A stretch of 64,000 nt of DNA from the NCBI RefSeq assembly GCF_024362385.1, contig NZ_CP101466.1, forward strand, positions 1,674,001-1,738,000. The letters run 5' to 3'. This DNA comes from Arthrobacter sp. DNA4 (GTDB lineage: Bacteria; Actinomycetota; Actinomycetes; Actinomycetales; Micrococcaceae). Positions 9,240 to 17,469 of the stretch are shown one piece after another. Made by a program: the position numbers and the translations under genes. The notes below the pieces were generated by a model. That model saw only the letters and a list, made by a program, of their open reading frames with translations. It was not told the DNA's origin and searched no databases. Within the stretch, counting starts at the first letter, position 1; each line of letters starts with the position of its first letter.

Positions 9240-9899
9240 ATGCCTGGTACACCTGAAGCCACCCCTGCCAAACAGGTTTCGGATGCACCAAGCCCGCGCC
9301 GTCTTTTGTCTACGGAGAAGGTCTACCAGGGCCGGATCTGGGACGTTGTCAGTGACACCTTCCAGCTCTCCGAGTCCGGGGACGCCCTCACCCGCGACTA
9401 CATCGACCACCCGGGCGCTGTCGCCGTCCTGCCCATGAATGGCGAAGGGCAGATCCTGCTGCTGAAGCAGTACCGGCACCCCGTGGGCATGGACCTTTGG
9501 GAAGTCCCCGCGGGCCTGCTGGACGTCGAAGGCGAAGACTTCGTGGTGGGGGCGGCGCGGGAACTCGCTGAGGAAGCGGACCTGGCAGCCGGGACATGGA
9601 ATGTCCTGGCCGATGTCTTCAATTCCCCCGGATCCTCCAGCGAGGCCATCCGGATCTATCTGGCCCGTGACCTCACCGAGGTGCCTCACCACGAGCGCCA
9701 CGAGCGGACGGACGAGGAAGCGGAGATCGAGTTCCACTGGATCAGCCTGGACGATGCCGTGGCCTCTGTCCTGGCAGGCCGCCTGCACAACCCGTCCGCC
9801 GTCGTCGGGATCCTTGCCGCCGCTGCGGCCCGGGCCGGCAACTATGAAGGACTTCGTCCAGCCGACGCCCCCTGGCCCGCACACCCCAGCCAGCGCTGA
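9240..9899 (+). CDS. NUDIX hydrolase, ADP-ribose pyrophosphatase type
   Basis: Predicted 219 aa. The NUDIX box is [20 protein letters not shown] followed by EAD; one extra residue between the G and the first E is usual for ADP-ribose pyrophosphatases. Upstream are [20 protein letters not shown] and WEVPAG, also typical of that group. Start ATG 9240 has AAAAAGGA about 8 nt upstream. The gene ends where xerD begins (ATGA overlap), so the two are translationally coupled. Equivalent to M. tuberculosis Rv1700. The exact substrate is inferred from the family. Confidence 0.9.
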   Translation: MPGTPEATPAKQVSDAPSPRRLLSTEKVYQGRIWDVVSDTFQLSESGDALTRDYIDHPGAVAVLPMNGEGQILLLKQYRHPVGMDLWEVPAGLLDVEGEDFVVGAARELAEEADLAAGTWNVLADVFNSPGSSSEAIRIYLARDLTEVPHHERHERTDEEAEIEFHWISLDDAVASVLAGRLHNPSAVVGILAAAAARAGNYEGLRPADAPWPAHPSQR

Positions 9900-10951
9900 T
9901 GGTTCCGGGTCCCTCGGCTGAAGCGGCTCCGGAGGTCGAACCGGCTCCGAACCCCGGCACTGCAAACGGTGGAGCGGCCGGAGCTGCCTTGGCCGGCGCT
10001 GTCCCGGCCGGAATACCGGCCGCGATCGACCGCGGAATCACTGACTATCTCCAGCACGTGGGCGTGGAACGGGGCCTTGCCGTGAACACGCTGGCAGCCT
10101 ACCGGCGGGACCTCGCCCGCTACGCCCGGTACCTCGCCGCCGCCGGCTGTACCAGTCCCGGCGATGTCACCCGGCATCACGTGACGGGATACGTCCGTGC
10201 CCTCTCGGACGGATCCGACGGCGGCTCCACCCTGGGCGTGCGCTCCGCGGCGCGGACGGTGGTGGCCGTCCGGGGCCTGCACAAGTTCTGGGCCCTGGAG
10301 GGGTACACGCCCACGGATCCCGCCAGCGAAGTGCACCCGCCGATGGTAAGCAAGAGGCTGCCCAAAGCCATCAGCGTTGACGAGGTGACCCGCATCCTCG
10401 AAGCCGCGGGAACTGACACCGCCACGGGACTGCGGGACCGCGCCCTGCTGGAATTCCTCTATTCCACCGGCGCCAGGATCAGCGAAGCGGTGGGCCTGGA
10501 CGTTGACGACATCTCCCTGGCCGCGCCGGAATCCGGGCCCGCCATTGTCCGCCTGTTCGGCAAGGGGTCCAAGGAACGGCTGGTGCCGCTGGGCTCGTAC
10601 GGGGCCCGGGCTTTGGATGCCTACCTGGTCCGCGGGCGTCCGTTGCTGGCCGCCAAGGGAAAGGGAACGCCGGCGCTGTTCCTCAATGCCCGGGGCGGCA
10701 GGATCAGCAGGCAGAGTGCCTGGACCATCCTGAAGGCGGCGGCGGAGAAGGCCAACATCACCCGCGATGTTTCGCCGCACACGCTGCGGCATTCATTCGC
10801 CACGCACCTGCTCGAAGGCGGCGCCGACGTCCGCGTGGTGCAGGAGCTGCTGGGCCATGCGTCGGTGACCACCACCCAGGTGTACACGCTGGTCACTGCC
10901 GACACACTCCGCGAGATCTACGCCGCGGCACATCCACGGGCGCTCGGCTAG
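9899..10951 (+). CDS. xerD: Site-specific tyrosine recombinase XerD
   Basis: Predicted 350 aa; with XerC it resolves chromosome dimers at dif. The start overlaps the preceding stop as ATGA. The first 45 residues are an Ala/Pro-rich extension not needed for the fold. Residues about 46-140 are the SAM-like core-binding domain ([20 protein letters not shown]). Catalytic residues are R193 ([11 protein letters not shown]), H294 and R297 ([16 protein letters not shown]), H320 (LLGHAS) and Y329 (TTQVYTLV). Position after pyrG and the NUDIX gene marks it as the housekeeping XerD rather than an element integrase. Confidence 0.93.
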   Translation: MVPGPSAEAAPEVEPAPNPGTANGGAAGAALAGAVPAGIPAAIDRGITDYLQHVGVERGLAVNTLAAYRRDLARYARYLAAAGCTSPGDVTRHHVTGYVRALSDGSDGGSTLGVRSAARTVVAVRGLHKFWALEGYTPTDPASEVHPPMVSKRLPKAISVDEVTRILEAAGTDTATGLRDRALLEFLYSTGARISEAVGLDVDDISLAAPESGPAIVRLFGKGSKERLVPLGSYGARALDAYLVRGRPLLAAKGKGTPALFLNARGGRISRQSAWTILKAAAEKANITRDVSPHTLRHSFATHLLEGGADVRVVQELLGHASVTTTQVYTLVTADTLREIYAAAHPRALG

Positions 10952-11074
10952 CCGGGTCCTGCCCTGACGGTCGCAGCGATCCGCACAACGAATTTTCCCG
11001 CTGCTGTAAGAACCAGCCCCGCCCGGGACACTTAGTCTTCAAGAAGAAGTCACCAGTGTCCGGGGGGAAATACT

Positions 11075-11578
11075 ATGTTGGCAGCGGAAGAGCAGGCATT
11101 CATCGATCTGCATTCCCAGCATTCGGGGCGGGTCTACCGGTACATCGCGTGCCGCATCAGCGACTCGGGCCGGGCCGAGGAGTTGGCGGCCGACGTGTTC
11201 CGCATTGCCTGGCAGAAACAACTTCCGGAGCCGCCCGGCATCGGCTGGCTGCTCGCCACGGCCCGGCATGTGCTCGGTAATGAATACAGGGGCCGTCGCC
11301 GCCGCCAGGAACTTCTTGACCGGCTGCAGGACGAGGCACGCGGCAACGTCCTGCAGGAGGAAACCGGGGAACAGGCCGCGGTAGCGGAGGTCCTTGGCCG
11401 CCTTCGGGAACGGGACCGCGAGATCCTCATGCTCAGCTACTGGGATGACCTGACCCTCCCCGAACTCGGCCAGGCCCTTGAATGTTCTCCCTCAACTGCT
11501 GCCGTACGGCTGCACCGTGCACGCCGGGCTTTCGCCAAGGCGGCACCGGCACATCTCATGACCGAACGGAAGGACTAG
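11075..11578 (+). CDS. ECF-type RNA polymerase sigma factor
   Basis: Predicted 167 aa. ATG 11075 has GGGGGGAAA about 5 nt upstream. Sigma region 2 is residues about 10-70 (FIDLHSQHSGRVYRYIACRI, AEELAADVFRIAWQK). Region 4 is about 100-155 (LRERDREILMLSYWDDLTLP then a helix-turn-helix, STAAVRLHRARRAF). The next gene starts 2 nt after its stop and encodes a single-pass membrane protein, the usual partner arrangement. The inducing signal and promoter set are unknown. Confidence 0.9.
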   Translation: MLAAEEQAFIDLHSQHSGRVYRYIACRISDSGRAEELAADVFRIAWQKQLPEPPGIGWLLATARHVLGNEYRGRRRRQELLDRLQDEARGNVLQEETGEQAAVAEVLGRLRERDREILMLSYWDDLTLPELGQALECSPSTAAVRLHRARRAFAKAAPAHLMTERKD

Positions 11579-11580
11579 CC

Positions 11581-12369
11581 ATGGACCGCATTGAGCAGTT
11601 GATGAAGGCCGCCAAACCCCGGCCGTCGGCACCGAATAAGGTGGCCGCAGGCGATGCGGCCCAGGCCTTGGCGGCTTTTGGGGAAACCGAAGTCATCCGT
11701 CCGGCGCGGGCACCGGAACGCGGCAACCGGCGGGGACGGACAGCCGTCCGGACGACTGCTGCGACCGTGCTGGCAGCCGCAGCGGTGGCCGGCGCGGTGT
11801 ACGTGGGCGGGGCCATGACACAGCGGCCCATGCCCGGGCCCGGCCTGGCACCCCCGGAGGCAACCGGGAACCCTGCACCGGCCAGCCCGTCAGCCACACC
11901 GTCTGCCAGTGAACAACCCACTGCCACCGCGTCATCCTCCGCGGCTCCATCAGGGAGCCCTGCGGCCGGTGGCTTGAGCACCGGCGGTGTGCCCTGCACC
12001 ATGGACAACGTGGACCTGCAGCGAAGCGACCAGCAGCGCATCATCTTTCCGATTCCCGCAGACCAACAGCATCTCTACTCCGTCCTGGGTTGTGCCGGCG
12101 GTTGGCTGGCCTTCTCCATCTCGGATGAGGGAGCCAAGGCCCTTCAGCTCGATGGCGGCAACGCCTGGTACCAGATCGCGAAGCTGCAGGACGGCCGGTT
12201 CCTATGCGAGTTCCGCCAGCAGACTGCCAGCGTCCTGAACTGGGAGTTCCAGGCACTGAACAATCAAGGCCTCACGCCCCAGGAAGCGATGGACCGCGAC
12301 TTTGCCTCCAAAGGGCTTCCGGTGGAACTCCGGCAGCAACTGGTTGGCGACGGCCCGGCCGCCGGATAG
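11581..12369 (+). CDS. Single-pass membrane protein, probable anti-sigma factor
   Basis: Predicted 262 aa from ATG 11581, 2 nt after the sigma gene. Residues 1-55 are cytoplasmic and helical (MDRIEQLMKAAKP...). A transmembrane segment follows at about 60-78 (TTAATVLAAAAVAGAVYVGG). Then comes a Pro/Ala/Ser/Thr-rich linker of about 55 residues, and a C-terminal extracytoplasmic domain with two cysteines (VPCTMDNVD, VLGCAGGW) and a third in FLCEFRQQ. I see no zinc-binding HxxxCxxC motif, so the anti-sigma role is inferred from coupling and topology, not from family match. Confidence 0.7.
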   Translation: MDRIEQLMKAAKPRPSAPNKVAAGDAAQALAAFGETEVIRPARAPERGNRRGRTAVRTTAATVLAAAAVAGAVYVGGAMTQRPMPGPGLAPPEATGNPAPASPSATPSASEQPTATASSSAAPSGSPAAGGLSTGGVPCTMDNVDLQRSDQQRIIFPIPADQQHLYSVLGCAGGWLAFSISDEGAKALQLDGGNAWYQIAKLQDGRFLCEFRQQTASVLNWEFQALNNQGLTPQEAMDRDFASKGLPVELRQQLVGDGPAAG

Positions 12370-12404
12370 CTTCAGGGTCCGCCGGCAGCTATAGGGTTGT
12401 GCAC

Positions 12405-12887
12405 ATGGAATCCTCCCAGGTCACCCTCTGTTTCCTGCTCCGTGACGGGGACAACGGGGACGAAGTCCTCCTGGGACTCAAGCAGACCGGGTTCGGCAAA
12501 GGCAAAATCGTTGGCGTCGGCGGCCATGTGGAACCGGGAGAGACCGACGCGGAGGCCGTGATCAGGGAAGTCCTTGAGGAGACCGGGGTGGTGCTGCAGG
12601 TGGAGGACCTGGCAGATGCCGGATCGGTCCACTTCCTTTTTCCCGCCCGCCCGGAATGGAACATGAAGACCACGCTGTTCACCGCCCGTACCTGGGAGGG
12701 CGAACCGGAACCCAGCGACGAAATCCTGCCCGAGTGGTTCCGGGTGGACACCCTGCCGGTGGACCGCATGTGGCAGGACGCGGACCACTGGCTGCCCGTG
12801 GTGCTGGAGGGCCGCAGGGTGAACGTGGTGGTCACCATGCACACCGACAACGAGACCGTCGCGTCATCCCATAGCCTCCTGGGCTGA
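12405..12887 (+). CDS. NUDIX hydrolase, MutT/8-oxo-dGTP diphosphatase-like
   Basis: Predicted 160 aa. The canonical NUDIX box GX5EX7REXXEEXG is exact: GHVEPGETDAEAVIREVLEE then TGV. The N-terminus MESSQVTLCFLLRDGDNGDE and GFGKGKIVGVGGHVEPGE resemble MTH1/MutT proteins that clear oxidised purine nucleotides. Start ATG 12405 is preceded by only a weak ribosome binding site (AGGGTT). It is followed by a convergent terminator shared with prpC. Confidence 0.85.
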   Translation: MESSQVTLCFLLRDGDNGDEVLLGLKQTGFGKGKIVGVGGHVEPGETDAEAVIREVLEETGVVLQVEDLADAGSVHFLFPARPEWNMKTTLFTARTWEGEPEPSDEILPEWFRVDTLPVDRMWQDADHWLPVVLEGRRVNVVVTMHTDNETVASSHSLLG

Positions 12888-12915
12888 TGAGGCAGACTCC
12901 TGGTTGTTAAGAACC

Positions 12916-12951
12916 GACGGCGGGTCAGGCACCGAAGTGCCCCCCGCCGTC
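12916..12951. terminator. Bidirectional terminator between NUDIX gene and prpC
   Basis: Inverted repeat GACGGCGGG (12916-12924) / CCCGCCGTC (12943-12951) around an 18-nt loop, in the gap between convergent genes. No T run, but GC-rich stems like this are usual in this genome. Confidence 0.6.
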
Positions 12952-12969
12952 GCACGTTCCTGCCAAACG

Positions 12970-14109
12970 CTAGGGCAGGTGCCGTTCCTCCACCCCGTTG
13001 TATTCGCTCAGGGGCCGGATCAGCGAGTTGGCGTCCAGCTGCTCCATGATGTGCGCGGTCCAACCAGTGATCCGGCTGGCCACGAACAGGGGCGTGAACG
13101 TGGGCGTATCGAAGCCCATCAGGTGGTACGTGGGCCCGGCAGGGTAGTCCAGGTTCGGCTTGATGGCCTTCGCCTCGTCCATCGCCGTTTCCAGGCCGTT
13201 GTAGAGTCCCAGCAGCTCGGGACGGCCGTAGTGGGCGATCATCTTGTCCAGGGCCGCCTTCATGGTGGGAACCCGGGAATCGCCGTGCTTGTAGACGCGG
13301 TGGCCGAACCCCATGACCTTCTTCTTCTGCGCCAGGGCGTCCTCCATCCAGGCCTTCGCCCGTGCCGCTGCTTCCTCGAGGGACTCTTCCTGCCGGATGC
13401 CGATCTCGTCGAAGGTGTGCATCACGGCTTCGTTCGCGCCGCCATGCAATGGACCCTTGAGTGCCCCAATCGCTCCGGTCACTGCCGAATGCAGGTCAGA
13501 CAGCGTCGAGGTGATCACCCGGGCCGTGAAGGTGGACGCGTTGAAGGAGTGCTCGGCATAGAGGATCATCGAGACGTTGAAGGCCTCCACCACCTCGGGC
13601 ACCTGTTCCTCCCCGAAGGCCATCCACAGGAAGTTCGCCGAATAGCCCAGGTCATCGCGCGGCTCCACGAGCTCCTGGCCGTGGCGGCGGCGCTGGTCGT
13701 AGGCCACGACGGCCGGCATGGCGGCGAACAGGTCCACGGCTTTGGCCATGTTGGCCTCCCGCGAGGAGTCCTCGGCCAACGGGTGCCGGGCACCCATCAC
13801 CGAGGCCGCGGTCCGGCAGACATCCATCGGGTGCGAGGTCACCGGCAAGGCATCAATGACCTGCTTGACCACCGGGTCAAGGGCGCGTCCGGCGCGTTCC
13901 CGCGCGGTGAACTCCGCCAGCTGCTCTTTGGTGGGCAGTTCGCCGTTCCATAGCAGGTAGGCCACTTCCTCAAAGCTGCACCGGGCGGCCAGTTCCTGGA
14001 CGGGGTAGCCGCGGTAGAGCAGGGAGTTGGTGTCAGGGTTGACCTTGGAGACGGCGGTGTAGTCCACCACGACGCCGGCGAGGCCCTTTTTGATCTCATT
14101 TTCAGCCAT
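12970..14109 (-). CDS. prpC: 2-methylcitrate synthase / citrate synthase
   Basis: Predicted 379 aa. Condenses propionyl-CoA with oxaloacetate, the first committed step of the methylcitrate cycle. It opens MAENEIKKGLAGVVVDYTAV and has NSLLYRGYPVQELA, EHSFNASTFTARV (active-site His), GALKGPLHGGANEAVM and MGFGHRVYKHGDSR, the last two holding substrate- and CoA-binding His/Arg residues. The length and the N-terminus match the short bifunctional PrpC group. Last gene of gntR-prpD-prpB-prpC. The 115-nt gap before it holds an imperfect repeat (TTCCTAAAGCC/TTCCTGAAGCC) and a small hairpin but no clear promoter. Confidence 0.93.
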   Translation of the reverse strand: MAENEIKKGLAGVVVDYTAVSKVNPDTNSLLYRGYPVQELAARCSFEEVAYLLWNGELPTKEQLAEFTARERAGRALDPVVKQVIDALPVTSHPMDVCRTAASVMGARHPLAEDSSREANMAKAVDLFAAMPAVVAYDQRRRHGQELVEPRDDLGYSANFLWMAFGEEQVPEVVEAFNVSMILYAEHSFNASTFTARVITSTLSDLHSAVTGAIGALKGPLHGGANEAVMHTFDEIGIRQEESLEEAAARAKAWMEDALAQKKKVMGFGHRVYKHGDSRVPTMKAALDKMIAHYGRPELLGLYNGLETAMDEAKAIKPNLDYPAGPTYHLMGFDTPTFTPLFVASRITGWTAHIMEQLDANSLIRPLSEYNGVEERHLP

Positions 14110-14224
14110 GCTGAAACTCCTTTGTTCCTAAAGCCTGTGTTCCTGAAGCCGGTATTCCCAAGGCCTTGCTCCAACGGCCTTGTCCGGCAGATGCCGGCGT
14201 CCGGCGTGGTGTGCGGGCGGGATG

Positions 14225-15127
14225 TCAGCTTCCGGGGATCCGGAAATTGAACACCCCGGTGTCAAAGTGGTTGTAGGCCTCATAGTCAACGAGGTCGTAA
14301 AGCCGGGCACGGGTCAGCATGCTTGGAACCTGTGCCTCCTGGGTGCCGTCGGATTTGATCGATTCCAGAGTACGCTCAGCAGCGCCCATGGCACTACGGA
14401 GCAGCGTCACCGGGTAGATGACCATGTTGACGCCCACGCCCGCAAGTTCATCCACGGTGAAGAGTGCGCTCTTGCCGAACTCGGTCATGTTGGCCAGGAT
14501 CGGCACGTCCACCGCGTCCCGGATGGCCTTGAACTCGCCCAGGTCCTTCATGGCCTCGGGGAAGATTGCATCCGCGCCGGCTTCAACCAGGGCTTTGGCT
14601 CGCTGCTGCGCCGCCTCCAGCCCATCGGTGGCCCGGATGTCGGTGCGGGCCATGATGAGGAAGTTTGGGTCGCGGCGGGCGTCGGCGGCGGCCCTGATCC
14701 GCTTGGTGGCGGTGTCCAGGTCCACCACGTTCTTGCCGTCCAGATGGCCGCAGCGCTTGGGGTTGAACTGGTCTTCGATGTGGCATCCGGCCAGGCCGGC
14801 GTTCTCCAGCTCCTGCACGGTGCGGGCCACGTTCATCGGTTCACCGAAGCCGGTGTCGGCGTCGACGATCGAGGGCAGGTCCGTCATGCGGGCGATCTGC
14901 CCCGCCCGGGTGGCCACCTCGGTCAGCGTGGTCAGGCCGATGTCCGGCAGGCCCAGGTCGTTGGCCAGGACGGCGCCGGAGATGTAGACGCCGGCGAAGC
15001 CCTTCTCCTCGATCAGCCGGGCGGACAGCGGGTTGAATGCGCCCGGGAACTGCTGGATGGTCCCGGAGGACAGCAGCTCCCGGAACCGGATCCGCTTCTG
15101 CTCCGGGGTGGTCTTCGAATACAGCAT
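14225..15127 (-). CDS. prpB: 2-methylisocitrate lyase
   Basis: Predicted 300 aa; splits 2-methylisocitrate into pyruvate and succinate. The isocitrate lyase/PEP mutase signature is clear: the catalytic cysteine in KRCGH, DADTGFGEPMNVARTVQELE with metal-binding acids, and HIEDQFNPKRCGH. The start overlaps the prpD stop (TGATG on the minus strand), so the two are coupled. The product feeds pyruvate to central metabolism, which fits the downstream pyruvate carboxylase only in a general sense. Confidence 0.95.
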   Translation of the reverse strand: MLYSKTTPEQKRIRFRELLSSGTIQQFPGAFNPLSARLIEEKGFAGVYISGAVLANDLGLPDIGLTTLTEVATRAGQIARMTDLPSIVDADTGFGEPMNVARTVQELENAGLAGCHIEDQFNPKRCGHLDGKNVVDLDTATKRIRAAADARRDPNFLIMARTDIRATDGLEAAQQRAKALVEAGADAIFPEAMKDLGEFKAIRDAVDVPILANMTEFGKSALFTVDELAGVGVNMVIYPVTLLRSAMGAAERTLESIKSDGTQEAQVPSMLTRARLYDLVDYEAYNHFDTGVFNFRIPGS

Positions 15128-16647
15128 CAGAAGAGTCCCTTCGGTGCCGCCGCCAGGTCGATGACGCCGGGGGCGGCGGTGATGTTGAGCTGGTCCAGCT
15201 CACCGGCGGCGAGCTCGGGGAGGCGTTCGACGGCGGCCAGGAACCTTTCGATCTCGGCTTCCTCCACCAGCCCCGCGGCGAGGGTGCGGAACTTGTTGAC
15301 GTACTGCTCGCGGGCGAACGGGCGGGCGCCGAGGGGGTGGGCGTCGGCGACGGCGATCTGGTCGGTGATGACGGTGCCGTCCTTGAGCGTGATTTCCACG
15401 GAGCCGCCGAAGGCTTTCTCGGCAATGTCGAGGGAGTGGTAGCGGCGGGTCCATTCCGGATCCTCCACCGTGGTGACCTTGTGCCACAGCTCCACGGTGT
15501 CCGGGCGTGCGGCGCGGGCCGGGGCGTAGGAGTCCACGTGGTGCCAGGCGCCGTCCTGCAGGGCGACCGTGAAGATGTAGGGGATGGAGTGGTCCAGGGT
15601 TTCCCGGCTGGCGGTGGGGCTGTACTTTTGGGGGTCGTTGGCGCCGGAGCCGATCACGTAGTGGGTGTGGTGGCTGGTCTTGATCAGCACGGATTCGACG
15701 TTGGCCGGGTCGGTCACCTCGGGGTGTTCCCGGTGGAGCTTGCGGGCCAGGTCGATCCAGGCCTGCGCCTGGTATTCGGCGGAGTGTTCCTTGGTGTATG
15801 TGTCCAGGATGGCACGCTTGGCTTCGCCCGGAGTGGGGAGCGGGACCATGTAGGACGCGTCCGGACCGTCAAGCATCCAGGCGATGACGCCGTCTTCGCC
15901 TTCGTAGATCGGCACGGGTGAAGTCTGGCCGCGCATGGCCCGGTCCGCGGACTCGATGGCCATCTTGCCGGCAAACGCCGGGGCATGGGCCTTCCAGGTG
16001 GAGATCTCGCCCTTGCGGGACTGCCGGGTTGCGGTGGTGGTGTGCAGTGCCTGCCCGACCGACTGGAAAATGGTCTCGACGTCGAGGCCCAGCAGGGTGC
16101 CGATGCCGGCGGCGGCCGAGGGACCCAAGTGGGCTACGTGGTCGATCTTGTGCTTGTGCAGGCAGATGGCCTTGACCAGGTTGACCTGGATCTCATAGCC
16201 GGTGGCGATGCCGCGGATGAGGGCGTGCCCGCTGGCCCCAACGTGCTGGGCCACGGCGAGGATCGGGGGAATGTTGTCACCGGGGTGGGAGTAGTCGGCG
16301 GCGAGGAACGTGTCGTGGTAGTCGAGTTCCCGTACAGCCACGCCGTTGGCCCAGGCAGCCCATTCCGGTGCAACCCGTTCCTCGATGCCGAAGACCTTGG
16401 AGCCCTTGCCGCCGGTGCTGGGACCATGGGTGAGCGCCTGGGCCCGGGCTGCGACGATCGGGGCGCGGTTAAGGGAAGCAATGGCCACCGAGGCGTTGTC
16501 GATGACGCGGTTGATGACCATGTCAGTGACTTCGTCGGAGACGGCCACGGGATCGGCGGCGACCTGGGCGATCTTGTAGGCGAGCTGGTCCTCGCGGGGC
16601 AGGTTCTCTTCGCTCTTGTAGACGCGGACGTGGTGTTCCTTAACCAT
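15127..16647 (-). CDS. prpD: 2-methylcitrate dehydratase
   Basis: Predicted 506 aa. MmgE/PrpD family; dehydrates 2-methylcitrate to methylaconitate. The start is ATG at 16645-16647 ([20 protein letters not shown]); an upstream open stretch runs through gntR in another frame and is rejected. Recognisable family sequences include [31 protein letters not shown] and [20 protein letters not shown]. It begins inside the end of gntR (8-nt overlap) and ends on the prpB start, so all three are one coupled transcript. Confidence 0.94.
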   Translation of the reverse strand: MVKEHHVRVYKSEENLPREDQLAYKIAQVAADPVAVSDEVTDMVINRVIDNASVAIASLNRAPIVAARAQALTHGPSTGGKGSKVFGIEERVAPEWAAWANGVAVRELDYHDTFLAADYSHPGDNIPPILAVAQHVGASGHALIRGIATGYEIQVNLVKAICLHKHKIDHVAHLGPSAAAGIGTLLGLDVETIFQSVGQALHTTTATRQSRKGEISTWKAHAPAFAGKMAIESADRAMRGQTSPVPIYEGEDGVIAWMLDGPDASYMVPLPTPGEAKRAILDTYTKEHSAEYQAQAWIDLARKLHREHPEVTDPANVESVLIKTSHHTHYVIGSGANDPQKYSPTASRETLDHSIPYIFTVALQDGAWHHVDSYAPARAARPDTVELWHKVTTVEDPEWTRRYHSLDIAEKAFGGSVEITLKDGTVITDQIAVADAHPLGARPFAREQYVNKFRTLAAGLVEEAEIERFLAAVERLPELAAGELDQLNITAAPGVIDLAAAPKGLF

Positions 16648-17296
16648 GGTGCTCCTTCGGATGGGATGCGTGGATTGCTTTGACGTGGGAGAGGCTTCGG
16701 TGCAGGTGGACGATCGTCGCCGCCTCGGCGAGCTTCGGGTTGCCTGCCGCGATGGCCTCGGCGATGGCGGCGTGTTCGGCTGCTGCGGCGGTGAGGCGGC
16801 GGGCGTCGTCCGCTGCGAGCCGTCGGATCCGGACCAGGTGCACGCGCAGGCTTCGCATGGCCTGGGCCAGGTAGGAGTTGGAGATGGCGGCGTCGATGGC
16901 TGTGTCCAGCCTGCCCACCAGTTCGTAATAGTCATGCAGGGCGGGGTCCCCGCCGCTGATCAGCGCGGGGGCATTGAGCAGTTCGCGCTGCAGGTGCTCG
17001 AACGTGGCAGCGTCACCGCGCCGGGCGGCCAGGGCGGCGGCCTTGCCCTCAAGGGTTTCGCGCAGTTCGAACAGTTCGTCGATGTCCTCGAGGGAGATGT
17101 CGGTGACCACGACGCCGCGGCCGCCCGCCGTCGTCAGCCCTTCCGCCGTCAGGCGGCCAAGTGCTTCGCGGAGGGGCGTGCGCGACACACCAAGGCGTTC
17201 GGACTGTTCCACCTCGGCCAGGACGGTACCGGGAGCGAGGCGCCATTCGATGATGTCGTCCCGCAGGGCCGCGTAGGCCTTGTCGCTGGCGCGCAT
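16640..17296 (-). CDS. GntR family regulator of the propionate genes
   Basis: Predicted 218 aa. An N-terminal winged helix (residues about 5-70, with [20 protein letters not shown]) is followed by an all-helical FCD effector domain with candidate metal-binding residues ([42 protein letters not shown]). ATG 17296 is used because GGAGAG lies upstream and [15 protein letters not shown] is a normal FadR-type start. It is the first gene of the prpDBC operon and divergent from prpE. The two TGTATACA-type palindromes upstream are its probable operators. A methylcitrate-cycle intermediate as effector is inference. Confidence 0.9.
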   Translation of the reverse strand: MRASDKAYAALRDDIIEWRLAPGTVLAEVEQSERLGVSRTPLREALGRLTAEGLTTAGGRGVVVTDISLEDIDELFELRETLEGKAAALAARRGDAATFEHLQRELLNAPALISGGDPALHDYYELVGRLDTAIDAAISNSYLAQAMRSLRVHLVRIRRLAADDARRLTAAAAEHAAIAEAIAAGNPKLAEAATIVHLHRSLSHVKAIHASHPKEHHG

Positions 17297-17325
17297 GCTG
17301 CTCTCCTTCCTCAGTGACAGCATCA

Positions 17326-17335
17326 GTGTATACAC
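17326..17335. promoter_or_regulatory. Probable GntR operator 1
   Basis: Perfect 10-bp palindrome GTGTATACAC about 30 bp upstream of the gntR start. The core GTATAC is repeated at 17391. FadR-subfamily regulators bind such short A/T-centred palindromes, often near their own promoter. Confidence 0.65.
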
Positions 17336-17388
17336 AAGCGGGAGTAGATAACAGCAAAACGCGCAAACCTTTAGACTTCAGCAAAAGT

Positions 17389-17400
17389 TTGTATACACAG
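17389..17400. promoter_or_regulatory. Probable GntR operator 2
   Basis: TTGTATACACAG contains the palindrome TGTATACA and shares GTATACACA with the site at 17326. The two centres are 63 bp apart, close to six helical turns. This copy lies nearer the divergent prpE, so one regulator could control both directions. Confidence 0.65.
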
Positions 17401-17469
17401 CCCTTGTGGCTGGCACACTCTGCCCGCTACCATGAGCTGCATCACAACGTCGTGGACGGGATACCCCTC

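Noticed and set aside
17314..17469. N-terminal extension of PrpE from ATG 17314
   Set aside because: It would run over both operators and the promoter region; PrpE homologues start near MVTKSYRDSY.
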